Positions 11,991-22,905 of a stretch of DNA of 64,000 bases are shown here, one piece after another. Under the pieces are notes generated by a model. That model was not told where the DNA came from. It saw only the letters and a list, made by a program, of their open reading frames with translations, and searched no databases. The stretch comes from Protaetia brevitarsis (taxonomy: Eukaryota; Arthropoda; Insecta; Coleoptera; Scarabaeidae), in contig RXPK01001257.1 in assembly GCA_004143645.1 (NCBI GenBank), positions 1 to 64,000 of the forward strand, read 5' to 3'. How positions within the stretch are numbered: position 1 is the stretch's first letter; each line of letters opens with the position of its first letter. The translations under genes and the position numbers were made by a program.

Positions 11991-12200
11991 CAGAGAAGAA
12001 GGTACCACCTTAGCAACACGTGAAGAGCCCTACTACGAACCGTCACGGTCAGTGAAGCGGAAACTACACGGTTGGATGCACCAGGGCGTATATAAGAAGA
12101 ATGTCGGACCATGGAGAATCAGTTCAGTTATCCTGAAGAGCTGTCAGTATGAACAGCGAAACGGTCCGAGCGAAAGTTTTTGACACAACGGCGAAACCCG

Positions 12201-13791
12201 CAAGAATGCTTTAGTTATAAATCGGAGGATTGTTTGTTTTAAACGACTGAATTACTGCAACTGGGCCACGGCGTATCATATCCATTCGTGCCTCCTTCTA
12301 AATATTTAATCCAGTTCCCTCTACCGCTATTACAGCGAACTAAAAACGAATAACCCCGGAGTACGCGGAACATCTCATGGTTATTCACCTGTGGGATCGT
12401 TATCGTCCAATAAAACATACCGCGAAAGATCAAAAATAATATGTTACCTACAGCGCTCGGACCGTAAACTAAATACCTACAAGATATTCGCCTCCCCAGA
12501 ACCCGGATCCTCCGCACCACGTTCCTCCATCCAAGGATGCCCTCTTTTCCGTATTCACGATATTGAATATCAAGTTATGTGCGGGGCAAGATTTGAATAC
12601 CGAGTCGGTCCTAATTTCCTAGGTCGAAAAATCCATTGCATATTTACGAGGATGAAGGGGAGAGACTAGGGGGTGGAGAGGGGTTACGGGAGGGAGGAGG
12701 GTGTTAAATTTAAAGTCCCCTACGGGAGCGTGGGTGTGGGTAGGCCAGGACGTGTTTGGCGCTCTTTTTTCCCGGATTCTGGCGCTCGCTAATGTGTTTG
12801 CACTGTTCCGGAATATTTAGAGTTTGGGGGCGTGTGGGGTGGGGGTGGGGGGTGAATGTGTTTGTCGTGTAGCGACGCTTACAGCCGGGGCGGGCGGTAC
12901 GGTCTGTTGGTTCCGTGTTATCGGCGCGTTCTCTATAAAAACGATGAACCGGACGCGGTGAGCTGACACCAAATCCGTGGCGCTGAGCGACTACCAATTA
13001 GGCTGATGTGGACAAAACGCGGCGCTGATTCATATTGTTAGTACGGGTGAAAATGCGTGCGCGCTTGTTTGTAAGGATGAAAACGTATACACTCGTAAAC
13101 CGAATTAAAATAAAAGGTTACGATATTTAAAACGTAGAGGTCCTAGGTGCGAAACTGCGGCACCCCAAATGGATTTTTCTTTTGCAATATCACTGGCTCA
13201 ATTAAGATCGCAACCAATTTTATCCATTCCTGCCGCAAAAAATAAATTGCTGAGAGTTTATTTAAATATTTATTAACTTATAATAAACCAAAAATAAGAT
13301 AAGATTTCTAAGCGACACAATTAATTTTTATATTTCGCATATACAATGAGCACTTTGTATAACTGTTTTTCCACTTTGTGACACTCTATATTTTATGCGG
13401 GGTTGGTAGTTCAACTCCTGATTTGATATTTCACATTTGACATTTTTTGAGAATTGAGACAAAAAGATTCATTCACTGATTTTCTTGACCCCTCGATCCT
13501 TTGGATTGTTTGAACCTTAACGTTGTACCGTCGATACTTTCCTTCTCTCTTTACTGTATTATAATGTACTAGAAAGTTTACAAGTAGCCATAAATATCAA
13601 GATTAATTTATTACTTACTTATTTATCTAGTCTAAGAATATGAATAAAAGCCTATTTTACCACCACCTCTTTAGATCTATTGTGAGCTCCTTGATCCTAA
13701 AAGACACTGTCTTATTTTGCCTTAATTAATTAATTAAACCTATTATACCAATTAAATAGAAGGTAAATCGAGCACTGTGAAATATACTGAT
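12201..13791. other. Noncoding stretch including a GC-rich island
   Basis: From 12690 to about 13060 the DNA is GC-rich with many G runs on the plus strand and CpGs; the flanks are AT-rich. No supported coding exon was found. The island is the most promoter-like place in this part of the window. Confidence 0.35.
12932..12942 (+). promoter_or_regulatory. Candidate TATA-like element in GC-rich island
   Basis: CTCTATAAAAACG sits inside the GC-rich island and is followed by an ATG-containing, GC-rich segment. No gene can be traced downstream in the window, so this is only a candidate core promoter. Confidence 0.2.
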
Positions 13792-13948
13792 AACTAATAG
13801 GAAATACCAATAAACTTCAGTCTCACAAATTCTTTCATCTTCAAAAAACACACCTGAAGATGTTAGCATAGCTAATGAAATGTGCATTGTGTTTTTTAAA
13901 GATTGAAGAATTTGTGAGACTGAAGTTTATTGGTATTTCCTATTAGTT
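13792..13948. repeat. Palindrome with 60-bp arms and 37-nt loop
   Basis: The left arm (13792-13851) begins AACTAATAGGAAATACC and the right arm (13889-13948) ends GGTATTTCCTATTAGTT. The arms are near-perfect reverse complements apart from a few mismatches near the loop. The loop holds CTGAAGATGTTAGCATAGC and TAATGAAATG, resembling the CTGAAGATG...GAAAC segment of PLE 3' ends. I infer a PLE-related or other fold-back remnant. Confidence 0.8.
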
Positions 13949-14025
13949 AAACCTATTATGTTTGACAGTACCTAATTTACATAACTATCTATTCTATGGG
14001 CCTCGAAACCCAGTCGCGCAAATTT

Positions 14026-14058
14026 TATCCGTGCCAACCTAATGGGCTGGCACGGAAC
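14026..14058. repeat. Short hairpin repeat, copy 1
   Basis: TCCGTGCCAACCTAATGGG followed by CTGGCACGGAAC forms a stem of GTGCCA with TGGCAC around a short loop. A near-identical unit lies at 39517-39545, so this is a dispersed sequence and not a chance hairpin. Confidence 0.6.
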
Positions 14059-14074
14059 ATACGATATCCTTCGT

Positions 14075-15233
14075 ACATAACTATGAGTTCAGTAGTAAAA
14101 ACCTTGCCGAGCAATCACATTAGCAGATGATAAAATGGATTGGGGTTTAGTTTATCTAAAAGGAGATTTTCGCATTCCTGAACAACACCATATTGATTAC
14201 GCTTTACCTTCTTTTATAATGGCGATCTCGCATCCTTCATACAATAGCACCATCCGAATACAATCACATCTCTTTCAGTTTTTTTTTTCTGATTTACTTT
14301 TTCCCCGACCCTGATGTACCGCTAAATCCATCTTCAAAAGAAAAGGTAGGTAAAATTTTCCGGACGGAAATCTCTGGGAGTGTAGCGCTCACCTCGAGTG
14401 ATTTATTCCGCCACTGGAGTGCAGGAGCTAATAAATAAATCATTCGGTCTCTCTCGCCTTGATCTATGTATATATGTATCGCAGATGTATACATGCATTC
14501 GTGACTTCAGCCCGCGAGGCGTGGCGAACAATTGTACTGTAGTAAAATGTCGGGGCGAGAAGGCACTCTTTCCTGGTGCCGCAAAAGAAATAAATGCGAA
14601 ATTGCAACTAGGGTGGAGGCAATCGGTCGACAGATGAGGAAATACGTCTGGGAATGAACGGATGAATGTTTGATGTGGAGGATGCAGTTAACAGAACCCC
14701 TATTCGAGTTAGAAAAACTTGCATGGATATGAATACAAGAGGTTTGTTCGTCGAGTAAAAATTCGTGCATATGGCAGAGAATTTGAGAAAATCCACAGAA
14801 TCCGAAGATATGGGCTGAGATTATCAATATGAATGTTACTTATAAGATTTTCGATGGGATTTGACAAATGGTGATTGAAATTGTTACCAAACAATAAGTT
14901 ACTAGAATGGCTGTGTTTTCCCAAATATCAATCATTTCGTACTTCCTAATAGGAATTTGTGATTTCAACAAGATGGCTTACTAACTCATTATATTACACC
15001 TCATTAGATCAATGGGGGTGAGTACTTAAATAAAGCTCTTCGTCACCTGTGTTTCAATCGAAAATATCGACTATAAGTACGAAGTACACTAATCCTACAA
15101 CAAATAACAGAATACTTAATCTGAGCAGGCAGCGAAGGTCTGATCTGCGTCCTAAACATAGTCAGCGACATCTGTTTTATAAAATTCGAAATCAATTAAT
15201 TAGCTGTGACTATTAAGTGAAACAGCGATTAAA
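14075..15233. other. Noncoding stretch, nothing recognised
   Basis: Several short overlapping frames occur on both strands around 14300-14900, none with domain signatures. The last 200 bases become AT-rich approaching the repeat that begins at 15234. Confidence 0.35.
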
Positions 15234-16899
15234 CCCCTAACAGCCAGAAATATTACATAGATATTTTTAAAAATATATTTTATAAATATTTTTCGTGAGA
15301 GGTTTTTGAATATATTTTTCATATTTTTTCTAAATATAGATAAAATATTCAATTAAAATATTTGTGCCATATTTTAAAATTAATGTAAGCGCTATATTTT
15401 TTCTAAAATATGTGTAAAATATTTATATGAAAATTGAGATTTTTTATGCAATCTATTTAATTTGTCAAAATAAACTAAAATTGTTCTTGGTTATTTAGAA
15501 TGTATAACGTCGATAACGAAAAGTTGAAACATACATAAAGTTGTCTAAAAGGCAAGAACTTGTTTTTTCACACTCACCATACAAGTTAATAATCAATAAT
15601 TCTGGCATCTTTTAAGGCATTCTGAAGGTTTAATCACTATTTTTTAATTGAAGTGTTCTAAATAGAAAACAAGGTATTTATTATCATTTTTTTGAATAAG
15701 CCAATAAAATGAAAAAACTCATTTTTAAGTCTAGCCTTGGCTGGTGCCACGTACAACCCTATGGCTTTTTTCATATCTTCGTAGTGGCGCTCTCATGCCG
15801 TTTTCTTGTGGCTCTAAAACAATGCCAATTGTATTAGATCATACATGAATAAACATCGTACAACATTATCAACACCTACTAATACATTTGGAGCATTTAC
15901 AATAATGGAGTGGTAGCTACATTCTAATACTTACGATACTTATTTTTACTTTATTTCATAATATTTGAAACATTCTACGTACACACAATAAAACAAACAA
16001 CGTATTCTAACCTCTATTTGAGGTTATGACGCTTATCTACCGAGATGAAGCTCATAAGCAAATCAATTAGCAATTTTATCTGGTAGATGCAGTACATATA
16101 TGATGCATAAAATTTCTACAATTATATTATTAATAAATTTCTGTACGTAGCGATATTGAACATTCCAATTATCTTATAAAAGCCATGTTCAAAGTTTTGC
16201 TTACCTGGTAGTCACCACAAAAACTAAAACACAGCCCGCAACAATTAATTACACAGTTAACCCTAATCTGCCCTAATCGTATACTATTATAACTATAACT
16301 TGTAAGGACAAACGAATGAAAACGTTGATGATACGCACGTGCGCGTATGCATTCTATGTACCTAATCCATAGACGTATAACAATACTAAATCATATAACA
16401 CCGGCAGCGAATGAATAGAGGTGTGTGTTGACGTTCGCAACTTACAATATTACAAAAATATAATACAAACGCAGATATATTAATAGAAAAGTTACAGCGC
16501 TCAACTTAGATACTAATTAAATCATATTAGATATATATTATCTAATTTAATCTTTAAACTATCATTTTATGCATATGTATGCATATTTTACCCATTTTAT
16601 ATTATTCGTCCTACGCACCAAATGTACAAAAGCAAAAATTCAATCTTTTTTTTTATATGAAATAAATATTTACAGAAATACAAAGCAAAATATTCTTGCA
16701 GAGTTATGAAAAATATATTGAGAAAACATTTGCAATAAAATATTATTAAGGCTATATAACATGTATATTTTTTAAATGTTTTCCTAATATATTTCTATAA
16801 TATATTTTATGCATATTATATGAATATACTAATATTCAAAAAGATTTATATTTTTTAAATATTTATAAAATATGAAATAAATATAGTTGGTCACTGGGG
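15234..16899. mobile_element. Unclassified 1.67-kb repeat family, copy A
   Basis: The sequence from CCCCTAACAGCCAG to GGTCACTGGGG recurs at 50101-51783 (full length) and 34989-36294 (missing the left ~395 bp). Both ends are runs of C/G: reading inward from each end gives CCCCTAACAGCCAG and CCCCAGTGACCAAC, an imperfect terminal inverted repeat. Each end carries about 200-300 bp packed with AAAATATT-like words, as in subterminal transposase-binding repeats. No transposase is encoded. I infer a non-autonomous DNA transposon; a target-site duplication could not be recognised. Copy A has many short indels compared with the other two. Confidence 0.75.
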
Positions 16900-17959
16900 T
16901 ACATTTTAAATAAAAAAGAAATAAATAAAAGGCCGAGGTGAGAAAACACAGCTGATAGAAGCGAAGACCTACATTCATCAATGCTGCTAGATTGATACTG
17001 AACGCTTGTAGGGTTTAGAGTGAACAAGGACGGTGGGTATGGTTTCCCGGCCTCACTGCAATGCGTTTGGCTGTTAAGGCGAGTTTTTATGCATAGATTT
17101 ATTCCCCGATTATAAATGTTCACTAGCCGAATATGTGTATGTTTTAACATCAGAGATCGTCTATTTATTAAATAAAAGAAAATATTTACATTTAGCTCCC
17201 TTCTCGTTTTACCCACACTGTATACATTTATACGAGGTATAACACCATATTTTCCCACCACTATTGTTATCACCAATTCCGGCTGCGTGTTCATCTAGCA
17301 GACACGCGACCAGAAAACTCTATTTTCCAGATACGTTACGAGCATTAACGGCAACGGAAAAAAACCCGGCGCAAAGCCCGACTCTCCATGCTATCCTAAC
17401 AAGAAGAGAAATGAGCTTGTAGTCCGTATAATAACGCGGTGATTGTCGCCGGATTATTGCGGATAAACGCGGATTAGGGCGCCCCTAGCGGCCCGCCGTC
17501 ACCTAAACAGATTTAACCCTTTCCCCAGCTCGCCAGGGGGCGTCGTTGATACTTTTATTCGTCCCGCACGCTAGAACCATCGTTTTAATTAGCGACGTAA
17601 ACCGATTTGATAAAGTTATTAATTTTAACCTCGTCCGAAGAGATCTCGTTAAATCATAGGGCCCCTCCTTTTAGGCAATCTCATAATCTTCTCCGGCCGA
17701 CATCCATTCTTCTCGTACTCGGGCCGATTTCATGCATATTTTACGAGCTGATTTTCCTAAAACAGGATATAGGAGACGGTTACTGGCGCGCGATCGGAGA
17801 TATACGGGGCGCTGTCGGCGTGGTCTGGGGTGACCCCGGATTCGGGGACAAAATCGAGGGTAAAATTCGTTTGCACCCCTACCTTCTCTTCGGCGTGTTC
17901 AATTATTAAACGGCACTGTTTCACCTTGTACGCGTATCAACGTAATTTACAATAAGACT
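16900..17959. other. Noncoding stretch, GC-richer from 17300
   Basis: A 143-codon minus-strand frame (16863-17294) overlaps the end of the repeat and has no recognisable motif; I regard it as chance. From about 17300 to 17920 the sequence is richer in GC with CpGs (CGCGCGATCGG near 17786). No coding exon could be supported. Confidence 0.35.
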
Positions 17960-18240
17960 TGGTAGGTGTGAAGCAAAGGAGATCGAAAATCCTATAGGGT
18001 ATACAGTCATGGAGAGAAAATTCTGACAAAATGTCATTTATAGCAATTGCAATCAAAGATCCACTCGATTTTTGATAACCACATCTACTAATAATAAAGC
18101 TTTGGTACAGTGTGAAGCAAAGGAGATCGAAAATCCTATGGGTTATACAGCCATGGATAGAAAATTCTGACAAAACGTCATTTACAGCAATTGCAATCAA
18201 AAATGCACTCGGTTTTTGATAACCACATCTACTAAATCTA
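17960..18240. repeat. Two-copy tandem repeat, period 144 bp
   Basis: Two units both contain GTGAAGCAAAGGAGATCGAA, at 17968 and 18112, followed by TCCTAT, ACAG(T/C)CATGGA, AATTCTGACAAAA and GATAACCACATCTACTAA. They are roughly 93% alike by eye. The translation of the minus strand repeats accordingly (GCGYQK), which explains the 108-codon frame there; it is not a gene. The unit leads directly into the satellite array. Confidence 0.85.
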
Positions 18241-18259
18241 AATTGTAGAGAATACATTG

Positions 18260-21000
18260 ACAAATTGAAGTTTTTAGCAAGAAATAAATTGAAATATTTG
18301 ATATTTGACAGCTGTCAAGTACTATTACCTCTTCAGACTTATTACCCTCTCACCAGGCCACATATTAAATAGGATGATATTATCTTTCATTATAATCACA
18401 CTAACTTTTGAACTGCGCAGAGTTCTGACAATTTTAAGTTAACAAGCCATAATAAGAAATATTGACATTTGGGAATTGTGTCAAATACTATCGTGAGTTA
18501 CTATGCTTCTCAAGTGACCCTATTTCGTTACAAGGATTATCAATTACAAATTGTATAGAGTACTGACAAACTCAAGATTTAATAAGTGATAAATTAAGAT
18601 ATTTGACATACGACAGTTGTCAAATACTATTCGCAATAATTGCTACTTCTTAATTGAACCTTTTTCCACCATAATGGCCATTAATAATTCTAAATCGTGT
18701 AGAATAGTGACAGATTCTAAATTTCCATGACCCGTAAATCAAGATGTTTGACCATTTGCATTTCAAAATACTGTCGTGAGATTTATTGCTTCTTAAATGA
18801 ACCTATTTTTTCGTTAATAGATTATTAATTTGAAATTGTAGTGTATTGACAAGCTCCAGGTTCAATAAATTAAGGGTGAGTTTCATAACGACTTTAAAGC
18901 TTTAAAATTACTTTAAATCAAAGTTCTTATAAGTAAACAGACTTTTTATAAGTGGTATTTGTTGTGCTATCCGCAACAATTGTTCCTTCTAAAGTGAACC
19001 TGTTTTCTATTATAATGGCTACTAATTTGCAATCGTCTAGGATTCAGAGAGACTACAAGTTTTGGAAGCAATACATCAGAATATTTGACGCTTGACAGTT
19101 GTCAAATCGTCTTGTGACAGCTACTGCTCCATAAATGAACTTATTTATCATTATAATAACAATAATAATAATAATAGAATTTATTGACAACTATTACATT
19201 TTAAATGCATTGTCAAAAAGACTATATCACCTGTGAGTGCTCTTCCTATAGCCTTGCCTTTCGGGTTGATCTTCGCCCAGCCGTAGGTTAATCAATTCCT
19301 AGTTAATGATGTTGCTCATTCTTGACCATTATTTTCACAAGAAATTTTGATTTTTGACGAAATTATTTAGGCACTGATAATAAATAATATTATAATAGCT
19401 GATAATTCTAAATCGTGCAAAATACTGACAGACTCTAAGCTTCATAATCAATAAACTATAATATTTGACATTTGAAAACTGTCAAATACTGTCACGACAT
19501 CTGCTGCATCTTTAATGAACCTATTTTTCATTTTTTTTTCATAATATTTTTCAAATCGTCTAGAATACTAAGAGAATCTAAGTTTAAAAGAAGGAATAAG
19601 TCAGAATATTTGACATTTGAAAGCTGTCAAATACTATCGTGACATTTGCTGCTTCTTAAATAATCTTACTTTGCGTTATAATGAGTAATAATTTCAAATC
19701 GTGTAGAATACTGACAGACTCTAGGTTTCATAACCAATAAACCAGAATATTTGACATTTGAAAACTGTCAAATACTGTCACGACAACTGCTGCATCTTTA
19801 ATGAACCTATTTTTCATTACAATTACTAATAATTCCAAATCGTCTAGAATACTAAGAAAATCTAAGTTTAAAAGAAGCAATAAATCAGAATATTTGACTT
19901 TTGAAAGCTGTCAAATACTATTAGTGACATTTGCTGCTTCTTAAATAATCTTACTTTATGTTATAATGAGTAATAGTTTCAAATCCTGTAAAATACTTAT
20001 AGATTCTGAGTGTTTCAAGCAATAAAACAGAATATTTGATATTTGACAGCCGTGAAATATTAGCGCGATATCTGTTACTTCTCAAGTGAACCTATTTTAC
20101 ATTATAATAATTAATAATTTCAAGTCGTGTAGAACATTGACAGATTCTAATAATTCCAAATCGTGTAGAATACTGACATACTCTAAGTTTCATAACCACT
20201 AAACCAGAATATTTGACATTTGAAAGCTGTCAAATACTATTAGTGACATTTGCTGCTTCTTAAATAATCTTACTTTGCGTTATAATGAGTAATAATTTCA
20301 AATCGCGTAGAATACTTATAGATTCTGAGTGTCTCAAGCAATAAAACAGAATATTTGATATTTGACAGCTGTCAAATATTAGCGCGATATCTGTTACTTC
20401 TCGAGTGAACCTGTTTTACATTATAATAATTAATAATTTCAAGTCGTGTAGAACATTGACAGATTCCAATAATTCCAAATCGTGTAGAATACTGACAGAC
20501 TCCAAGTTTCATAACCACTAAACCAGAATATTTGACATTTGAAAGCTGTCAAATACTATCGTGACATTTGCTGCTTTTTAAATAATCTTATTTTGCGTTA
20601 TAATGAGTAATAATTTCAAATCGCGTAGAATACTTATAGATTCTGAGTGTCTCAATCAATAAAACAGAATATTTGATATTTGACAGCTGTCAAATATTAG
20701 CGCGATATCTGTTACTTCTCAAGTAAACCTATTTTGCATTATAATAATTAATAATTTCAAGTCGTGTAGAATATTGATAGATTCTAAGTTTAAGCAAAAA
20801 TCGAAAATGACATGTGATAGTTGTCAAATACTATCCACAACATCTGCTGCTTCTTAAATCAACTTATATTTCATTAGAATGATAGATTATAATTCTAAAT
20901 TGTGTAGAGTTCCTACAGACTTTGCGCTTTCTAAGCAATAAATTAGGACATTTCACACATGAAGGTTGTCAAACACTAGCAGCGATATCTGTTGTTTCTT
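18260..21000. repeat. Satellite-like tandem array, monomers about 142 bp
   Basis: Monomers recur from about 18290 to 20990, each with TTTGACA...TGTCAAATACT(A/G), then CTGCTTCTTAAAT, TTATAATGAGTAATAATTTC, AAATCGTGTAGAATACTGAC and an A-rich link. The left part is strongly diverged, while 19440-20720 is well conserved. Within 20062-20699 a higher-order unit repeats: AGCGCGATATCTGTT recurs at 20062, 20381 and 20699, spacing 319 and 318 bp. Each higher-order unit holds two monomer types (TTTGACATTTGAAAG and TTTGATATTTGACAG) plus a partial third. No coding capacity exists. Confidence 0.88.
19146..19345 (-). mobile_element. LINE 3' tail inserted into the satellite array
   Basis: An (AATA)AATAATAAT run at 19150-19172 opens a 195-bp segment unlike the surrounding monomers. 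On the minus strand it ends CAATAAATTCTATTATTATT, the shape of a LINE 3' end with a short TTA-type tail. It interrupts the monomer rhythm. The element family is not identified. Confidence 0.5.
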
Positions 21001-22000
21001 AAAACAAGTATAAATATATAAGATATATTATAAAAATAGGATTAAATTTAAGCAATTGTAACATCAATCGAGACTGTACTCCATACCTGTTATGCAGACA
21101 CCTAGGGGTAGTATTTTTCCCCCTTGTTCGGTAGCAAGGTGGTCGCTGTAAATTGCACCCGAATTCTCGTACGCGTTGAATCAACAATGGCTCCTCCTAG
21201 ACCGAAGGTCCCACCTCGTCGAAAAGGATGGCCATAAATTACAGATCTACATATATAATTCAGTAAGAGTGGCAGCCCGGGCGTTGCCAACTGGAAATTT
21301 CGCGGGAAAGTTGGATGCAGGGCATGGAAATGAGATATCTCTCAGGTTACGTCTGGTTTTATGGACGGTACAAGCAGAGACAACGCATCCCCATTAGCCT
21401 AACACGGCGGAGTTGGCCGTAGTTTGACTCTAGAGGATACAAAGCATTGTTTAATGGGGGCAGTGAATGATGCATAGACGTCAGTTAGAGTCGCTGCCTA
21501 CGTTGGGTTGGTAATGGACTCGTGTTAAATCCTAAATTCTGCCTTTTAGACTGTCGGTTAACGTGCACGATATTTTGTGACGGCGTAGTATAATTTTGGA
21601 TTAAATAGTATACTACTATTTACACCTGAGGATCTACAGTGAATTCTCTGCTTCACCCCTTATTTCGAGGGCAATATCGTTGCGTAGATGTTAAGTGTGT
21701 GGCCTAACAACGTACATCGACCCTATTATACCTCTTTATTACGAAATTCCATATTGATTATCTATTAAGGGCTTGATTAAAAGGTGCATAGGAGTTGCCT
21801 AAATACCAAAGCGGTTATCTGCACAAGAGTAGGGGAGTGGATGATTCGAAATATGTTTTTGGTATTGATTTTTCAATAGATTTGCAATAGAGTAAACCAA
21901 ATTGCATCGCCTCTTGAAATTAAGCACAAAGGTGTCTTAGTGAAGATGTCAATTAGTAAAGAATATATATTTTCCTTTAAACAAATATAACTTCGCAAAA
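21000..22000. other. Noncoding stretch, nothing recognised
   Basis: Only short frames without motifs. The part at 21120-21430 is slightly GC-richer. Nothing else is seen. Confidence 0.35.
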
Positions 22001-22003
22001 AAC

Positions 22004-22210
22004 CATGGAAAGCTCCTGGTACGATGATGAACTTAAAAAATTTAAAGAAAAACTCTTAAACTTGGATTGGCCTAGAAATTCTAAACGTGCCTTAACACTA
22101 GGCAACCAAAAATATCTAGGGAACTAGAACTAGGAAATAAGTAGATGCATAGTGACATACGAACTCGTTTGCAGAGTGCCAGAAAGCTTCACGAAAAAGA
22201 TTGTAACAAT
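22004..22210 (+). mobile_element. Possible LINE linker fragment
   Basis: An ATG-initiated frame at about 22004 reads SSWYDDELKKFKEKLLNL up to a stop near 22126. A W-(F/Y)-(D/N)-(D/E)-E-L pattern followed by basic residues is common in the linker of jockey-type ORF2, before RT. It lies opposite in strand to the RT fragment that follows. This identification is weak. Confidence 0.25.
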
Positions 22211-22239
22211 CGTAAAAAAACACAATTTTTTATGTCGGA

Positions 22240-22905
22240 TCCTCATTTTTTTAAATCTTCCCAAGTTGCAGCATCATTTAAAAAATTATTGCAAGCAACT
22301 GCGGATGCCGTAAGATCATTATCCGCAATCAAGCCACAAGCATTATCAGCATACATGAGAATTCGGAAATCATCTAAAAACCCGACAATATCGTTAATAC
22401 ACAATATAAACAAAACAGGTCCAAAATGGATCCCTGTGGAACACCAACAGCAATTGGAAGCTTTGCCGATCTATAAGTCTTAATGGAACTGGAGCGATAA
22501 GTGATTTCAACAAACTGCGACCTATCAGTCAAGTATGACGCGAACCAGTCAGCCGCAACACCCCTCACACCATACCTATGCAATCTATCCATGAGTATGT
22601 TATGTGGCACGCAATCAAACGCGCGGCTAAGATCGCAGAATATGCCAATAGCGTGCTTGGAGTTTCAAGGTGATTTATTAATTTCTCATAAAAGGTATGC
22701 AAAGCGATAATGGTAGAGCGATTCTTTCTAAAACCATGTTGAGAATCATTTAAAATGCTATTACTATTTAAAAATCACTAAGGGGTCAAGCATCGCATAC
22801 TCAAAACTTAGAAAAAGACGAAGCCAGAGCAATAGGCCTATAATTTGAGACGTCCAACTTACTGCCCCTTTTATGTAACGGCTTTACACAGGTAGTTGCG
22901 GGAAA
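22240..22905 (-). mobile_element. Jockey-type LINE RT fragment
   Basis: Reading the minus strand from 22905, frames give NYRPIALASSFSK, DSQHGFRKNRST, ALHTFYEKLINHLE, PHNILMDRLHRYGVRG, GVPQGSILD and LMYADNACGLIADND. These are consecutive jockey-type RT blocks. The metal-binding box is YADN where YADD is expected, a damaging change if real. At least three frame changes and a small deletion around AFD (block 2) show this is a pseudogene. Neither endonuclease nor 3' end is present. Confidence 0.82.

Larger units (their letters stand above)
10452..12200 (+). mobile_element. Penelope-like retroelement with GIY-YIG endonuclease, truncated and frameshifted
   Basis: The element belongs to the Penelope-like (PLE) class, which pairs a telomerase-related RT with a C-terminal GIY-YIG endonuclease. 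The coding order is as expected: RT fingers and palm (10452-11398), connection segment, endonuclease (about 11720-11850), then a lysine-rich tail. A stop at 10449 in the reading frame and no N-terminal part upstream indicate 5' truncation. At least three frame changes (about 11091, 11400, 11600) inactivate the gene. The 3' end near 12140-12200 has CTGAAGAGCTGTCAG...GCGAAACGGTC, resembling the CTGAAGATG...GCCGAAAC segment I recall at many PLE 3' ends. The precise right boundary is uncertain. Confidence 0.85.

Noticed and set aside
16863..17294. 143-codon minus-strand frame
   Set aside because: It begins in the tail of a repeat, has no motif and no codon pattern suggestive of a gene.
17937..18263. 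108-codon minus-strand frame with repeated GCGYQK
   Set aside because: It is the translation of a 144-bp tandem repeat, not a repeat protein.
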